From positions 6,758,001 to 6,822,000 of the forward strand of contig NZ_JAGSHX010000006.1 in assembly GCF_018138715.1 (NCBI RefSeq): 64,000 nt of DNA. Reading direction: 5' to 3'. Below, one piece after another: positions 17,163 to 26,016 of this stretch. The notes beneath the pieces were generated by a model, which was not told the origin of the DNA, ran no database searches, and was given only the letters and a program-made list of their open reading frames with translations. This DNA comes from Streptomyces asiaticus (GTDB taxonomy: Bacteria; Actinomycetota; Actinomycetes; Streptomycetales; Streptomycetaceae). Positions within the stretch are counted from its first letter, which is position 1, and each line of letters starts with the position of its first letter. The translations under genes and the position numbers were made by a program.

Positions 17163-17665
17163 GCCGCCTGCGGCGAGCCGTTCCCCACCCCGCCCCTTCC
17201 CGAACTGGAACTCCGCCCCAGCCCCCGGCCGCGTCGCAGGTGACGCGGCCGGAGCCCTATCCGGTGAGCTGACCGCGGCGACGGTCGCCCCCGGGCTCCG
17301 GGGGGCGATGTGAATCCAGGGCTCCGGTCGCGCGACCCGAATGTGCGCGGGCGTCCGCCCGGTCACCGCCGCCCCGGTGTGCCGCCCGAGATCAGCCCGC
17401 CCGATGCAGGTGTTCACGGCGGCGACGGTCGGCTCGTCGCCCCCGGCCCGGGGCGAAGCGGAACCGGGGCTCGGCCCCGGCCCTGGGCCGGGCGACCCGG
17501 AAGTGCGCGGGTGTCCGCCTGGTCTTCCGCCGCGCCGGTGTGCCGCCTGCGCTCAGCTCGCCCGGTGCAGTGTTCACGGCGGCGACGGTCGGCTCGTCGA
17601 TCTCTGGGGTCCAGGGGCGGGGCCCATGGTTACGGGAAGGGGCGGGGTGGGGAAAGATCCGCCGG
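17163..17665 (+). repeat. G+C-rich modular intergenic element, copy 2
   Basis: The left end (TTCCCCACCCCGCCCCTTCC) starts about 40 nt after the DUF2567 stop. The right end, GGGGTCCAGGGGCGGGGCCC then ACGGGAAGGGGCGGGGTGGG, finishes near 17655. The interior differs from other copies: it holds imperfect repeats of 144-160 bp marked by GCGGCGACGGTCGGCTCGTC (17275 partial, 17419, 17579) rather than mainly short hairpin units. It fills most of the 681-nt gap between the convergent DUF2567 and YbaK genes. Confidence 0.75.
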
Positions 17666-17802
17666 GCACCCCGCAAGGCCCGCCTCAGTCGCTCAGCCCC
17701 GCCACGCGAGCCATACGCGGGGCCGCCGCTGGGTCGCCACGCGCGGCGACGCGTGAGCCATGGGCGGCCTGCAAGGCGGGCGGCCAGGGTCGACGCGGCC
17801 CG

Positions 17803-18300
17803 CTAGGAGCGGGCGATCGGGGCCACCACCGCGTTCGTCAGCGATGCCAGGTCCTTGGGGGACAGTTCGACCTCCAGCCCGCGGCGGCCCGCCGAGACGC
17901 AGATCGTCTCGTGGCCGTCGGCCGACGCGTCCAGGGCCGTCGGGAGGCGCTTGCGCTGGCCGAGGGGGGAGATTCCGCCGCGTACATAGCCCGTGGTGCG
18001 CTCGGCCACCGCCGGGTCCGCCATCGTGGCGCGCTTGCCGCCGACCGCCGAGGCGAGCGCCTTGAGGTCGAGGGTGGCCGAGACGGGCACGATGGCGACC
18101 GTAAGGCGGTCATCGACGCTCGCGACGAGGGTCTTGAAGACCCGCTCCGGTGCGACGCCGAGCGCCTGGGCGGCCTCCTCGCCGTAGGACGGGGCCGCCG
18201 GGTCGTGCTCGTAGGAGTGCACGGTGAAGTCCGTGCCCGCGGCGGTCAGGGCGGTGGTGGCGGGGGTGCCCGCCGAGTTCTTCTTGGTCTTCTTCGGCAT
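17803..18300 (-). CDS. ybaK: Cys-tRNA(Pro)/Ala-tRNA(Pro) deacylase, YbaK/EbsC family
   Basis: A 165-aa cytoplasmic editing enzyme that hydrolyses mischarged tRNA(Pro), chiefly Cys-tRNA(Pro). The domain fills the protein. The N-terminal conserved region is AALGVAPERVFKTLV with the key Lys of FKTL, and the C-terminus has the RGGISPLGQRKRLPT segment that marks the family. It begins 11 nt after the stop of the LON-domain gene and is probably co-transcribed with it. The extreme N-terminus (MPKKTKKNSAG) is Lys-rich. Confidence 0.93.
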   Translation of the reverse strand: MPKKTKKNSAGTPATTALTAAGTDFTVHSYEHDPAAPSYGEEAAQALGVAPERVFKTLVASVDDRLTVAIVPVSATLDLKALASAVGGKRATMADPAVAERTTGYVRGGISPLGQRKRLPTALDASADGHETICVSAGRRGLEVELSPKDLASLTNAVVAPIARS

Positions 18301-18311
18301 GTTCGTCCGCG

Positions 18312-19052
18312 TCAGTTGGGGCTGGTGGGACCGCGGGTCAGATCGATGGCAGGGAGCGACGGGAGCTTACCGATGACCGCGCTCTCGGCGCGAAGGAGTT
18401 TCAGCTCGTCGGCAAGACGGCTCGCGGTGTCCGGCGCCTGGAGCAGCCGCTGCTTCGCGGGCGTGTCGAGCACGGCCGCGGCCGCCACCAGGTAGGAGAG
18501 GACGGACGGCTCGCCCGGCAGGTCCTGCTCGGCGGCCAGGGTGCGCTCCCGGGCGCCCGCGAGCCGCTTCTGGTACATGCGGAAGGCCCGTACGACCCCG
18601 GAGGCCAGCGCCCCGGCGCCCTCGCCCTGCTCCTCCTCCAGCTCCTTGACCTCGGCCGTCAGATACGGGCCCGAGGAGTCCACGGAGACCAGCTCGAAGC
18701 GGGTGGTGCCGGTGGCCAGCACCTCGAAGGTGCCGTCCTCCTGCTCCCGGATGGTGGCCGCGTCCGCCACACACCCCACGGAGTAGAACGACTTGGCGGG
18801 GTCCGGGCCGAACCCGGCCGCGGGGCCGGGGTCCGGCAGCGTGTGGGTGTCCGGGAGGCCGATCGCGCTCGGCGCGACCTCATGGCCGTCCCTGATCGCG
18901 ATCACCCCGAACCGGCGCGGCGCGTCCTCGGGGAGCGCCGACAGATCGCGCATCAGGGAGCGGTACCGCTGCTCGAAGACGTTCAGGGGCATGACGAGCC
19001 CCGGGAACAGCACCGTGTTCAGCGGGAAGAGCGGAAGGCGCGCGGAGGTCAC
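18312..19052 (-). CDS. LON substrate-binding domain protein
   Basis: A 246-aa protein made of a single LON N-terminal (substrate-binding) domain without ATPase or protease parts. It begins TSARLPLFPLNTVLFPG and contains the FEQRYRSLMRDL motif. Such stand-alone proteins are conserved in actinobacteria; a chaperone or adaptor role is assumed, not shown. I choose GTG 19052, 8 nt after a TAGGCT box, consistent with leaderless transcription. The frame extends upstream through a short CGGTCCCGGAGCAAC repeat that does not look coding. It precedes ybaK in a two-gene unit. Confidence 0.88.
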   Translation of the reverse strand: MTSARLPLFPLNTVLFPGLVMPLNVFEQRYRSLMRDLSALPEDAPRRFGVIAIRDGHEVAPSAIGLPDTHTLPDPGPAAGFGPDPAKSFYSVGCVADAATIREQEDGTFEVLATGTTRFELVSVDSSGPYLTAEVKELEEEQGEGAGALASGVVRAFRMYQKRLAGARERTLAAEQDLPGEPSVLSYLVAAAAVLDTPAKQRLLQAPDTASRLADELKLLRAESAVIGKLPSLPAIDLTRGPTSPN

Positions 19053-19084
19053 GGGGCGTAAGCCTAATGGCCCCGCGCGTTCCC

Positions 19085-19150
19085 TTTCACTGGCGCCGGG
19101 GCAACGGTCCCGGAGCAACGTCCCGGGGCATCGGTCCCGGAGCAACAGTC
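19085..19150. repeat. short repeat between LON and membrane-protein genes
   Basis: Several copies of a 14-15-bp motif CGG(T)CCCGGAGCAAC occur in tandem just upstream of the LON-domain gene, reaching the stop codon of the next gene. They fall in the open frame upstream of GTG 19052 and explain why that frame looks longer than the gene. Confidence 0.55.
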
Positions 19151-20744
19151 ACTGCCGCCGCAGCAGCCGGGACGCGCCGGCGGCGACCGCGGTGGCCAGC
19201 ACCCAGCCCAGCAGGATCATGATGATGGACGCCCATTGGACGGCGCCCTGGGGTTTCCAGTAGCCGTCCATGCCCAGATCGATGACCGGGATCAGCAGGT
19301 CGAGGGTGTACAGCGAGGCGTTCCAGTTCGGCGCTTCATCGGGCTTCAGCGCCTCCGGCCGGTTGTGGGCGAAGAACACCGAGCCGACCGCCCACAGCAC
19401 CGCCATCCACACCGCCGCCCGGCCCGGGCGGTAGCCGTAGGCCACCGTCCAGTCCTGGAGATAGCCCCACACCTTTCCGGCGAGCGGCAGCGTCTCCCGG
19501 CGCCGCCGCTGCTTGGCGAGCTGCACCTCGCGCGCGTCGGCGTCCTCGCCGCTGGCCCGCATCGTGTTGGCCAGCATCTCGTACGGCTCGGGCGCGTACT
19601 CGGGCGTGGCGGCGGCCACCCACTCCAGCCGCCGGGCCAGCGGGAAGTGGCCGCGCGGGATCAGGCACTCATAGCTGAACCCGGCCATGGTCAGCCCGCC
19701 GGGCCCCGGCCAGCTCACCGACTTGTCGACAAGATTGACCACCCGGGCGCCGGAGAGGATCACCCGTCCGCGCTGCGGCTGCTCCCCGAGGAAGCGCAGC
19801 TCGGGCGTCTGGACCCGGCGCAGCGACAGCTCCTGGTCGTTCTCCATGATGAAGCGGGCCTGGTCGAGGTCGATCGCGTCGCCGATCCGCGCGTCGTCCA
19901 GCCGGATCCCGCCCTCGCACTCGAAGCGCTGGATCCGGGTGCCGCGGGTGGGGGTGGAGGCGGTGCCGTACGGCGGGGTGGAGCCGCTGGAGTACGTGCT
20001 CACCCCGCCCGCGGTGAGGTACAGGCTGCGCTCCACGGTCAGCTGCGGCGCGTTCAGCGCGCGGCGGCCGTAAGGGTTGCGCAGCCGGCTGCCGCGCAGG
20101 CTGAGCGACACGCCGATCTGCGCCCCCCGCAGGCTCAGCTCGCCGTACGACTCGATCATGTCGGCCTGGAAGTCCTGGGCGACGGTCAGCCCGTCGGCGC
20201 TGATCGACAGGCCCCGGCGGTCGCGGCGCACAATGAGCTGGTTGAGGAGTAAATCGGTGCCGATATGGGCGTCGGTGAGCCTGATGCCGTGTTCGACCAC
20301 ACAGCGCGGCAGATGCAGATCGCCCTCGGTGCGCAGCCGGGCCGCCTCCAGCCGGGGGAGGGAACAGCCCACCAGGCGCAGGGTGGTGAACTGCGCCTCG
20401 GGGACCAGCACCTCCCGCTCGAAGCGGCAGTTCTTGAGCTCCACATAGGGCTCGATGTTCCCGCCGGCCAGATCGAGCGTGCCGGTGATGTGCACCCCGT
20501 TGAGCTTGAGCGCGGCGACCCGGCCCGGCTGCGCGGGCGGCCCGTCCAGCAGCAGGAGGGCCACGACACGCGCGCGGACACTGCGCTCCGGGCCCCAGGC
20601 GTACGGTCCTGAGGGGTCGTTCCGCTGGGGGTGGGAGGTGCGCAGATCATGGGTGCTGCCATTGCGGAACGCCTGCCACATGCCCCATTCGGCGGTGGTC
20701 AGATCGAGGCCCGGGGGTGGGTCGCCATCGTGCGGCTCGGTCAC
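19149..20744 (-). CDS. beta-helical membrane protein of unknown function
   Basis: A 531-aa protein. Its N-terminal 380 residues are a series of alternating beta-strand repeats (VELKNCRFEREVLVPEAQF, LSLRGAQIGVSLSLRGSRL, IRLDDARIGDAIDLDQARF) that resemble pentapeptide-type or other right-handed beta-helices. A linker and two transmembrane helices follow (about residues 430-450 and 500-522), ending in a short RRQ tail. Similar proteins are sometimes labelled membrane-associated oxidoreductase, but I see no cofactor motif and do not use that name. Start is GTG 20744 with GGAGGGG upstream. It is divergent from hisD. No function is claimed. Confidence 0.75.
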   Translation of the reverse strand: MTEPHDGDPPPGLDLTTAEWGMWQAFRNGSTHDLRTSHPQRNDPSGPYAWGPERSVRARVVALLLLDGPPAQPGRVAALKLNGVHITGTLDLAGGNIEPYVELKNCRFEREVLVPEAQFTTLRLVGCSLPRLEAARLRTEGDLHLPRCVVEHGIRLTDAHIGTDLLLNQLIVRRDRRGLSISADGLTVAQDFQADMIESYGELSLRGAQIGVSLSLRGSRLRNPYGRRALNAPQLTVERSLYLTAGGVSTYSSGSTPPYGTASTPTRGTRIQRFECEGGIRLDDARIGDAIDLDQARFIMENDQELSLRRVQTPELRFLGEQPQRGRVILSGARVVNLVDKSVSWPGPGGLTMAGFSYECLIPRGHFPLARRLEWVAAATPEYAPEPYEMLANTMRASGEDADAREVQLAKQRRRRETLPLAGKVWGYLQDWTVAYGYRPGRAAVWMAVLWAVGSVFFAHNRPEALKPDEAPNWNASLYTLDLLIPVIDLGMDGYWKPQGAVQWASIIMILLGWVLATAVAAGASRLLRRQ

Positions 20745-20840
20745 AGCCGTGTCCCCTCCTGATTCTCCGTGTCCCCGTACGGAGCACATTCCCGCTGAGT
20801 AACCGGTTGAACGCCAACGGTCAGGGTCAACTTAGGGGGT

Positions 20841-20861
20841 CCGTATCACTGGCTGATACGG
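20841..20861. promoter_or_regulatory. perfect 8-5-8 inverted repeat upstream of hisD
   Basis: CCGTATCA-CTGGC-TGATACGG is a perfect inverted repeat centred at 20851, 50 nt before the hisD start and 107 nt before the divergent gene. Its size and arm length fit a dimeric regulator site. No known regulator consensus is recognised. Confidence 0.5.
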
Positions 20862-20900
20862 GGGGAGGGGCCTCGTGGCGGGTCTGAGACAATTGATCGC

Positions 20901-22226
20901 GTGATCTCCCGTATCGATCTGCGCGGCGCCGCCTTCCCAGAGGGCGGAATCGACCGCGACCTGCTGCCCCGTGCCGAGCTCGACGTCGAGGCCGCCCTGG
21001 AGAAGGTGCGGCCCATCTGCGACGACGTACGCCATCGCGGTACCGCTGCGCTGATCGACTACGCCCATCGGTTCGACGGCGTGACCATAGAGCGGGTGCG
21101 GGTCCCCGCGGAGGCGCTGGAGAGCGCCCTCGCCGAGCTGGACCCGGCCGTGCGGGCCGCCCTGGAGGAGTCCATCCGGCGGGCCCGGCTGGTCCACCGC
21201 GACCAGCGGCGCGCCGACCACACCACCCAGGTGGTGCCGGGCGGCACGGTCACCGAGCGCTGGGTGCCGGTCGAGCGCGTCGGGCTGTACGTACCGGGCG
21301 GGCGCTCGGTCTACCCCTCGTCCGTGGTGATGAACGTGGTGCCCGCGCAGGAGGCCGGGGTCGCCTCGATGGCCGTCGCCTCCCCGCCGCAGGCGGAGTT
21401 CGGCGGGCTCCCGCACCCCACGATCCTCGCGGCGTGCGCGCTGCTCGGCGTGGACGAGGTGTACGCGGCGGGCGGCGCCCAGGCCGTGGCGATGTTCGCC
21501 TACGGCACCGAGGACTGCCGTCCGGTCTCGATGGTGACCGGCCCTGGCAACATCTGGGTCGCGGCGGCCAAGCGGCTGCTCAAGGGCCGGATCGGCATCG
21601 ACGCCGAGGCCGGGCCGACCGAGATCGCCGTCCTCGCCGACGCCACCGCCGACCCGGTGCATGTCGCCGCGGACCTGATCAGCCAGGCGGAGCACGACCC
21701 GCTGGCGGCGTCCGTGCTGGTCACCGACTCCGAGGAGCTGGCCGCGGCGGTCGAGAAGGAGCTCGAGGTCCAGGTCGGGGCCACCAAGCATGTCGCGGAC
21801 CGGATCGGTCCGGCGCTGGCCGGGCGGCAGTCCGGCATCGTGCTGGTGGACGGTCTGGAGCAGGGCCTGGCCGTCGTGGACGCGTACGCGGCCGAGCACC
21901 TGGAGATCCAGACCGAGGACGCGGCGGCCGTCGCGGCCCGGGTGCGCAACGCCGGGGCGATCTTCGTCGGGGCCTACGCCCCGGTGTCGCTCGGTGACTA
22001 CGCGGCGGGCTCCAACCATGTGCTGCCCACCGGCGGCTGCGCCTGCCACTCCTCCGGGCTGTCCGTGCAGTCCTTCCTGCGCGGCATCCATGTGGTGGAC
22101 TACACCCGGGACGCGCTGGCCGAGATCGCCGGCCATGTGGTGACGCTGGCCGAGGCGGAGGATCTGCCTGCCCACGGCGCCGCGGTGAAGGCAAGGTTCG
22201 ACTGGAAGGTGCCACCGAGCAAGTGA
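20901..22226 (+). CDS. hisD: histidinol dehydrogenase
   Basis: A 441-aa enzyme that performs the last two steps of histidine biosynthesis, oxidising L-histidinol to L-histidine with two NAD. Family landmarks are [57 protein letters not shown] and the zinc/substrate region [12 protein letters not shown]. The start is GTG 20901; GACAAT 7 nt upstream suggests a leaderless transcript. It is the first gene of an eight-gene overlapping his operon and overlaps hisC by 4 nt (GTGA), which implies translational coupling. Confidence 0.97.
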   Translation: MISRIDLRGAAFPEGGIDRDLLPRAELDVEAALEKVRPICDDVRHRGTAALIDYAHRFDGVTIERVRVPAEALESALAELDPAVRAALEESIRRARLVHRDQRRADHTTQVVPGGTVTERWVPVERVGLYVPGGRSVYPSSVVMNVVPAQEAGVASMAVASPPQAEFGGLPHPTILAACALLGVDEVYAAGGAQAVAMFAYGTEDCRPVSMVTGPGNIWVAAAKRLLKGRIGIDAEAGPTEIAVLADATADPVHVAADLISQAEHDPLAASVLVTDSEELAAAVEKELEVQVGATKHVADRIGPALAGRQSGIVLVDGLEQGLAVVDAYAAEHLEIQTEDAAAVAARVRNAGAIFVGAYAPVSLGDYAAGSNHVLPTGGCACHSSGLSVQSFLRGIHVVDYTRDALAEIAGHVVTLAEAEDLPAHGAAVKARFDWKVPPSK

Positions 22227-23341
22227 CCGGCATTGACGATCTCCCGATCCGGGACGAGCTCCGTGGCAAATCCCCGTACGGCGCTCCGCAGCTGGACGTG
22301 CCCGTACGGCTGAACACCAACGAGAACCCCTATCCGCTGCCCGAGCCGCTGGTCGCCCGGATCGCCGAGCGGGTCGCCGAGGCGGCCCGGAACCTCAACC
22401 GCTACCCGGACCGGGACGCGGTCGAGCTCCGCACCGGGCTGGCCCGCTACCTCAGCCGTACGGCCGGTCTCGAGGTCGGCGTCGCCCAGGTGTGGGCGGC
22501 CAACGGGTCCAACGAGGTGCTCCAGCAGCTGCTCCAGACCTTCGGCGGCCCGGGGCGCACCGCGATGGGCTTCGAGCCCTCGTACTCGATGCACGCGCTG
22601 ATCTCCCGCTCCACCGGCACCGGCTGGATTTCCGGTCCCCGGAACGCCGATTTCACCATCGATGTCGATGCCGCCCGTAAGGCCATCGCCGAGCACCGTC
22701 CCGATGTCGTCTTCATCACCTCGCCGAACAATCCGACGGGGACGGCGGTCGGCGCCGAGACGGTGCTGGCGCTGCACGACGCGGCGCAGGACGCCAGGGC
22801 GGACACCGCCGGGGCGCTCGTCGTCGTGGACGAGGCGTACGGGGAGTTCAGCCACCGTCCGTCGCTGCTGCCGCTGATCGAGGGGCGGCCGCGGCTGGTG
22901 CTCTCGCGGACCATGTCCAAGGCGTTCGGCGCGGCAGGGCTGCGGCTGGGCTACCTCGCCGCCGACCCGGCGGTCGTCGACGCCGTCCAGCTGGTCCGCC
23001 TGCCGTACCACCTGTCCGCCATCACCCAGGCCACCGCGCTGGCCGCCCTGGAGCACACCGATACGCTGCTGGGGTACGTCGAGGCGCTCAAGGCCGAGCG
23101 CGACCGGCTGGTGGGCGAGCTGCGCACCATCGGCTGCGAGGTGACCGACTCCGACGCCAACTTCGTCCAGTTCGGCCGCTTCGAGGACGCCCACGCGGCG
23201 TGGCAGGGCCTGCTGGACCGGGGCGTCCTGGTCCGGGACAACGGGGTACCGGGATGGCTGCGGGTCACCGCGGGGACCCCGGCCGAGAACGACGCGTTCC
23301 TCGACGCGGTACGCGAGCTGATGAAGGAGACGAGCGCATGA
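22223..23341 (+). CDS. hisC: histidinol-phosphate aminotransferase
   Basis: A 372-aa PLP enzyme that converts imidazole-acetol phosphate and glutamate to histidinol phosphate and 2-oxoglutarate. Motifs are [12 protein letters not shown] at the N-terminus, [10 protein letters not shown] for cofactor contacts, VVDEAYGEF, and the Schiff-base Lys in [16 protein letters not shown]. Length is typical of fold-type I HisC. GTG 22223 overlaps the hisD stop, and its own stop overlaps the hisB start in ATGA. Confidence 0.97.
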   Translation: MTGIDDLPIRDELRGKSPYGAPQLDVPVRLNTNENPYPLPEPLVARIAERVAEAARNLNRYPDRDAVELRTGLARYLSRTAGLEVGVAQVWAANGSNEVLQQLLQTFGGPGRTAMGFEPSYSMHALISRSTGTGWISGPRNADFTIDVDAARKAIAEHRPDVVFITSPNNPTGTAVGAETVLALHDAAQDARADTAGALVVVDEAYGEFSHRPSLLPLIEGRPRLVLSRTMSKAFGAAGLRLGYLAADPAVVDAVQLVRLPYHLSAITQATALAALEHTDTLLGYVEALKAERDRLVGELRTIGCEVTDSDANFVQFGRFEDAHAAWQGLLDRGVLVRDNGVPGWLRVTAGTPAENDAFLDAVRELMKETSA

Positions 23342-23931
23342 CCCGCGTGGGACGCGTGGAGCGCACCACCAAGGAGACCTCGGTCGTCGTCGAGATCGAC
23401 CTCGACGGCACCGGCCAGGTCGATGTGTCGACAGGGGTCGGCTTCTACGACCACATGCTCGACCAGCTCGGCCGCCACGGCCTCTTCGACCTCACCGTCA
23501 AGACCGAGGGCGACCTGCACATCGACACCCACCACACCATCGAGGACACCGCCCTCGCGCTGGGCGCCGCCTTCAAGCAGGCGCTCGGCGACAAGGTGGG
23601 CATCTACCGCTTCGGCAACTGCACGGTGCCGCTGGACGAGTCGCTGGCCCAGGTGACGGTCGACCTCTCCGGCCGCCCGTACCTGGTGCACACCGAGCCG
23701 GAGAACATCGCGCCGATGATCGGCACCTACGACACCACGATGACCCGGCACATCCTGGAGTCCTTCGTGGCCCAGGCGCAGATCGCCCTGCATGTCCACG
23801 TGCCCTACGGGCGCAACGCCCACCACATCGTGGAGTGCCAGTTCAAGGCGCTGGCGCGGGCCCTGCGCTACGCCAGCGAGCGCGACCCCCGCGCCGCCGG
23901 GATCCTCCCCTCCACGAAGGGCGCTCTGTAA
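23338..23931 (+). CDS. hisB: imidazoleglycerol-phosphate dehydratase
   Basis: A 197-aa manganese-dependent dehydratase making imidazole-acetol phosphate. It is the monofunctional bacterial form without a histidinol-phosphatase domain. The duplicated His-rich metal motifs are visible: [14 protein letters not shown] in the first half and [18 protein letters not shown] in the second. The start ATG 23338 overlaps the hisC stop by 4 nt. It is followed by a 91-nt gap before the small membrane-protein gene, the longest break in the operon. Confidence 0.97.
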   Translation: MTRVGRVERTTKETSVVVEIDLDGTGQVDVSTGVGFYDHMLDQLGRHGLFDLTVKTEGDLHIDTHHTIEDTALALGAAFKQALGDKVGIYRFGNCTVPLDESLAQVTVDLSGRPYLVHTEPENIAPMIGTYDTTMTRHILESFVAQAQIALHVHVPYGRNAHHIVECQFKALARALRYASERDPRAAGILPSTKGAL

Positions 23932-24022
23932 CGGTGAGCGTCGCCCGCGCGGCCGCCGGGCCGCAGACGACACTCGACCCGCGCTTTCGCCGCGCGGGCG
24001 GAGAAGCGAACGAGGTAGCTTC

Positions 24023-24187
24023 GTGAACGGCCTGTCGACCGTGTTCATCCTCGTGGGACTGTTTCTGCTCGGCGGGGTCATCTCCTTCGTCAAGCAGGGC
24101 ATGTCCAAGAGCATCATCACGCTGCTCGGGATCGGCGCCACGATGGCGCTGCTCGCCGGCGTCCTGCGGCTTGAGGTATGGAATTGA
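24023..24187 (+). CDS. 54-aa membrane protein inside the his operon
   Basis: A 54-aa protein with two hydrophobic helices: residues about 5-20 ([16 protein letters not shown]) and 30-48 ([18 protein letters not shown]), joined by KQGMSKS. I do not recognise a named family, but short proteins at this place between hisB and hisH are, as I recall, conserved in Streptomyces. The start is GTG 24023 with CGAGGTAG upstream. The stop TGA at 24185-24187 overlaps a TTG that is the likely start of hisH, so the two genes look translationally coupled. A role linked to histidine synthesis is not known. Confidence 0.7.
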   Translation: MNGLSTVFILVGLFLLGGVISFVKQGMSKSIITLLGIGATMALLAGVLRLEVWN

Positions 24188-24822
24188 GCAACAAGAGCGT
24201 CGTTGTCCTCGACTACGGATTCGGCAACGTCCGGTCCGCCGAGCGGGCCCTCGCCCATGTCGGCGCGCAGGTCGAGATCACCCGTGACTACGACAAGGCC
24301 ATGGCCGCCGACGGCCTGCTCGTGCCCGGCGTCGGCGCCTTCGCCGCCTGCATGAAGGGGCTGCGCGCGGCGCGCGGCGACTGGATCGTGGGGCGCCGGC
24401 TGTCCGGTGGCCGCCCGGTCATGGGCATCTGCGTCGGCATGCAGATCCTCTTCGGGCGCGGCATCGAGCACGGAGTCGAGGCCGAGGGCCTGGACGAGTG
24501 GCCCGGCACGGTCGAGCCGCTGCGCGCCCCCGTCGTCCCCCACATGGGCTGGAACACGGTCAAGGCGCCCGGCGACTCCCAGCTCTTCGCGGGCCTGGAC
24601 GAGGGCGAGCGGTACTACTTCGTCCACTCCTACGCGGTCCGCACCTGGGAGCTCGAGGTCACCAACCCGCATATCCCCGCCCCCAAGGTCACCTGGTCCA
24701 CCCATGGCGAGCCGTTCGTCGCCGCCGTCGAGAACGGCCCGCTGTGGGCCACCCAGTTCCACCCCGAGAAGTCGGGCGACGCCGGGGCGCGGCTGCTCCG
24801 CAACTGGCTCGACACGCTCTGA
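24184..24822 (+). CDS. hisH: imidazole glycerol phosphate synthase, glutaminase subunit
   Basis: A 212-aa class I glutamine amidotransferase that hydrolyses glutamine and channels ammonia to HisF. The nucleophile is in [10 protein letters not shown], the oxyanion-region residues in [13 protein letters not shown], and the His-Glu pair in [11 protein letters not shown] prefer TTG 24184, which sits 6 nt after GAGGT and overlaps the upstream stop in TTGA. ATG 24178 abuts that ribosome site with no spacer and is less likely. The downstream priA gene is separated by 55 nt. Confidence 0.95.
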   Translation: MSNKSVVVLDYGFGNVRSAERALAHVGAQVEITRDYDKAMAADGLLVPGVGAFAACMKGLRAARGDWIVGRRLSGGRPVMGICVGMQILFGRGIEHGVEAEGLDEWPGTVEPLRAPVVPHMGWNTVKAPGDSQLFAGLDEGERYYFVHSYAVRTWELEVTNPHIPAPKVTWSTHGEPFVAAVENGPLWATQFHPEKSGDAGARLLRNWLDTL

Positions 24823-24877
24823 CCGGCGCCCCGCGTCAGCTCTCACCGCCCGCACGCTCTCACCGAAGGTTGCCCGC

Positions 24878-25609
24878 ATGCGCACGCACCGCCTCGAACT
24901 CCTCCCCGCCGTCGATGTCCGCGACGGCCAGGCCGTCCGCCTCGTGCACGGCGAGTCCGGCTCCGAGACGTCGTACGGCGACCCGATGGAAGCCGCCCTG
25001 GCCTGGCAGCGGGCGGGCGCCGAGTGGCTGCACCTGGTGGACCTCGACGCCGCCTTCGGCACCGGGGACAACCGCGCGCAGATCGCCGAGGTGGCCCGCG
25101 CCATGGACCTCAAGGTCGAGCTGTCCGGCGGGATCCGCGACGACGCCTCGCTGGCCGCCGCCCTGGCCACCGGCTGCGCCCGGGTGAACCTCGGCACGGC
25201 CGCCCTGGAGACCCCCGAGTGGGTCGCCAAGGTCATCGCCGAGCACGGCGACCTGATCGCCGTGGGCCTCGATGTGCGGGGCACCACGCTGCGCGGCCGT
25301 GGCTGGACCCGGGACGGCGGCGATCTGTACGAGACGCTGGCCCGCCTCGACTCCGAGGGCTGCGCCCGCTATGTCGTCACCGACATCGCCAAGGACGGCA
25401 CCCTCCAGGGCCCCAACCTGGAGCTGCTGCGCAATGTCTGCGCCGCGACCGACCGCCCCGTCGTCGCTTCCGGCGGCGTTTCCTCGCTTGACGACCTGCG
25501 TGCCCTTGCGACCCTGGTACCGGAAGGTGTCGAGGGCGCCATCGTGGGCAAGGCGCTCTACGCCAAGGCATTCACCTTGGAAGAGGCGTTGGAGGCGGTG
25601 GCCGTATGA
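24878..25609 (+). CDS. priA: phosphoribosyl isomerase A, bifunctional HisA/TrpF type
   Basis: A 243-aa (beta/alpha)8 barrel that isomerises ProFAR in histidine synthesis and, in actinobacteria without trpF, phosphoribosyl-anthranilate in tryptophan synthesis. The catalytic Asp residues are in [14 protein letters not shown] and [15 protein letters not shown]; phosphate-binding loops are LSGGIRDD and [18 protein letters not shown] is the flexible loop region of PriA proteins. No trpF is found among the trp genes in this window, supporting the dual role. Start ATG 24878 is preceded by CGAAGG. The stop overlaps ridA in ATGA. Confidence 0.94.
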   Translation: MRTHRLELLPAVDVRDGQAVRLVHGESGSETSYGDPMEAALAWQRAGAEWLHLVDLDAAFGTGDNRAQIAEVARAMDLKVELSGGIRDDASLAAALATGCARVNLGTAALETPEWVAKVIAEHGDLIAVGLDVRGTTLRGRGWTRDGGDLYETLARLDSEGCARYVVTDIAKDGTLQGPNLELLRNVCAATDRPVVASGGVSSLDDLRALATLVPEGVEGAIVGKALYAKAFTLEEALEAVAV

Positions 25610-26016
25610 CCTCACCCGAGATCGGGCGACGGGTCCAGACCGAGAGTCCCTGGGAGCAGACCATCGGGTTCGCCCGGGCCGTTGAGGCCGGTGACCTGGT
25701 GCTCGTCGCCGGGACGATGCCGCTCGCCGAGCGCGGCGTCCTGGAGGGCGAGGGGGATCCGTACGAGCAGACGCTCGCGGCCTTCCGCCATGCGCTGGAC
25801 GCGCTGAAGAGGTTCGACCTCGGCGTCGAGTCGGTGGTCCGCACCCGCATGTACCTCACCCACGCCCGCGACGTGGACGAGGTGGGCCGCGCCCACAAGG
25901 AGCTCTTCGACGCCGTGCGCCCCGCCGCGACGCTGGTCGTGGTGTCCGGCTTCGTCGACTCGCGGGTCCTGGTGGAAGTCGAACTGGAAGCATTCCGAGG
26001 AGCACGACAGTCATGA
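25606..26016 (+). CDS. RidA family protein
   Basis: A 136-aa protein of the RidA/YjgF/YER057c family, which deaminates reactive enamine/imine intermediates made by PLP enzymes. Recognisable segments are [43 protein letters not shown] and [21 protein letters not shown]; the catalytic-type Arg is in VVRTRMYLT. It is embedded in the his operon with 4-nt overlaps on both sides (priA and hisF), so it is made together with them. Whether it protects HisC or acts elsewhere is unknown. Confidence 0.92.
   Translation: MTSPEIGRRVQTESPWEQTIGFARAVEAGDLVLVAGTMPLAERGVLEGEGDPYEQTLAAFRHALDALKRFDLGVESVVRTRMYLTHARDVDEVGRAHKELFDAVRPAATLVVVSGFVDSRVLVEVELEAFRGARQS

Noticed and set aside
23934..24026. 30-codon frame between hisB and the 54-aa gene
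   Set aside because: The GTGA overlap is suggestive, but there is no ribosome site and composition is untypical; kept only as a finding to test.
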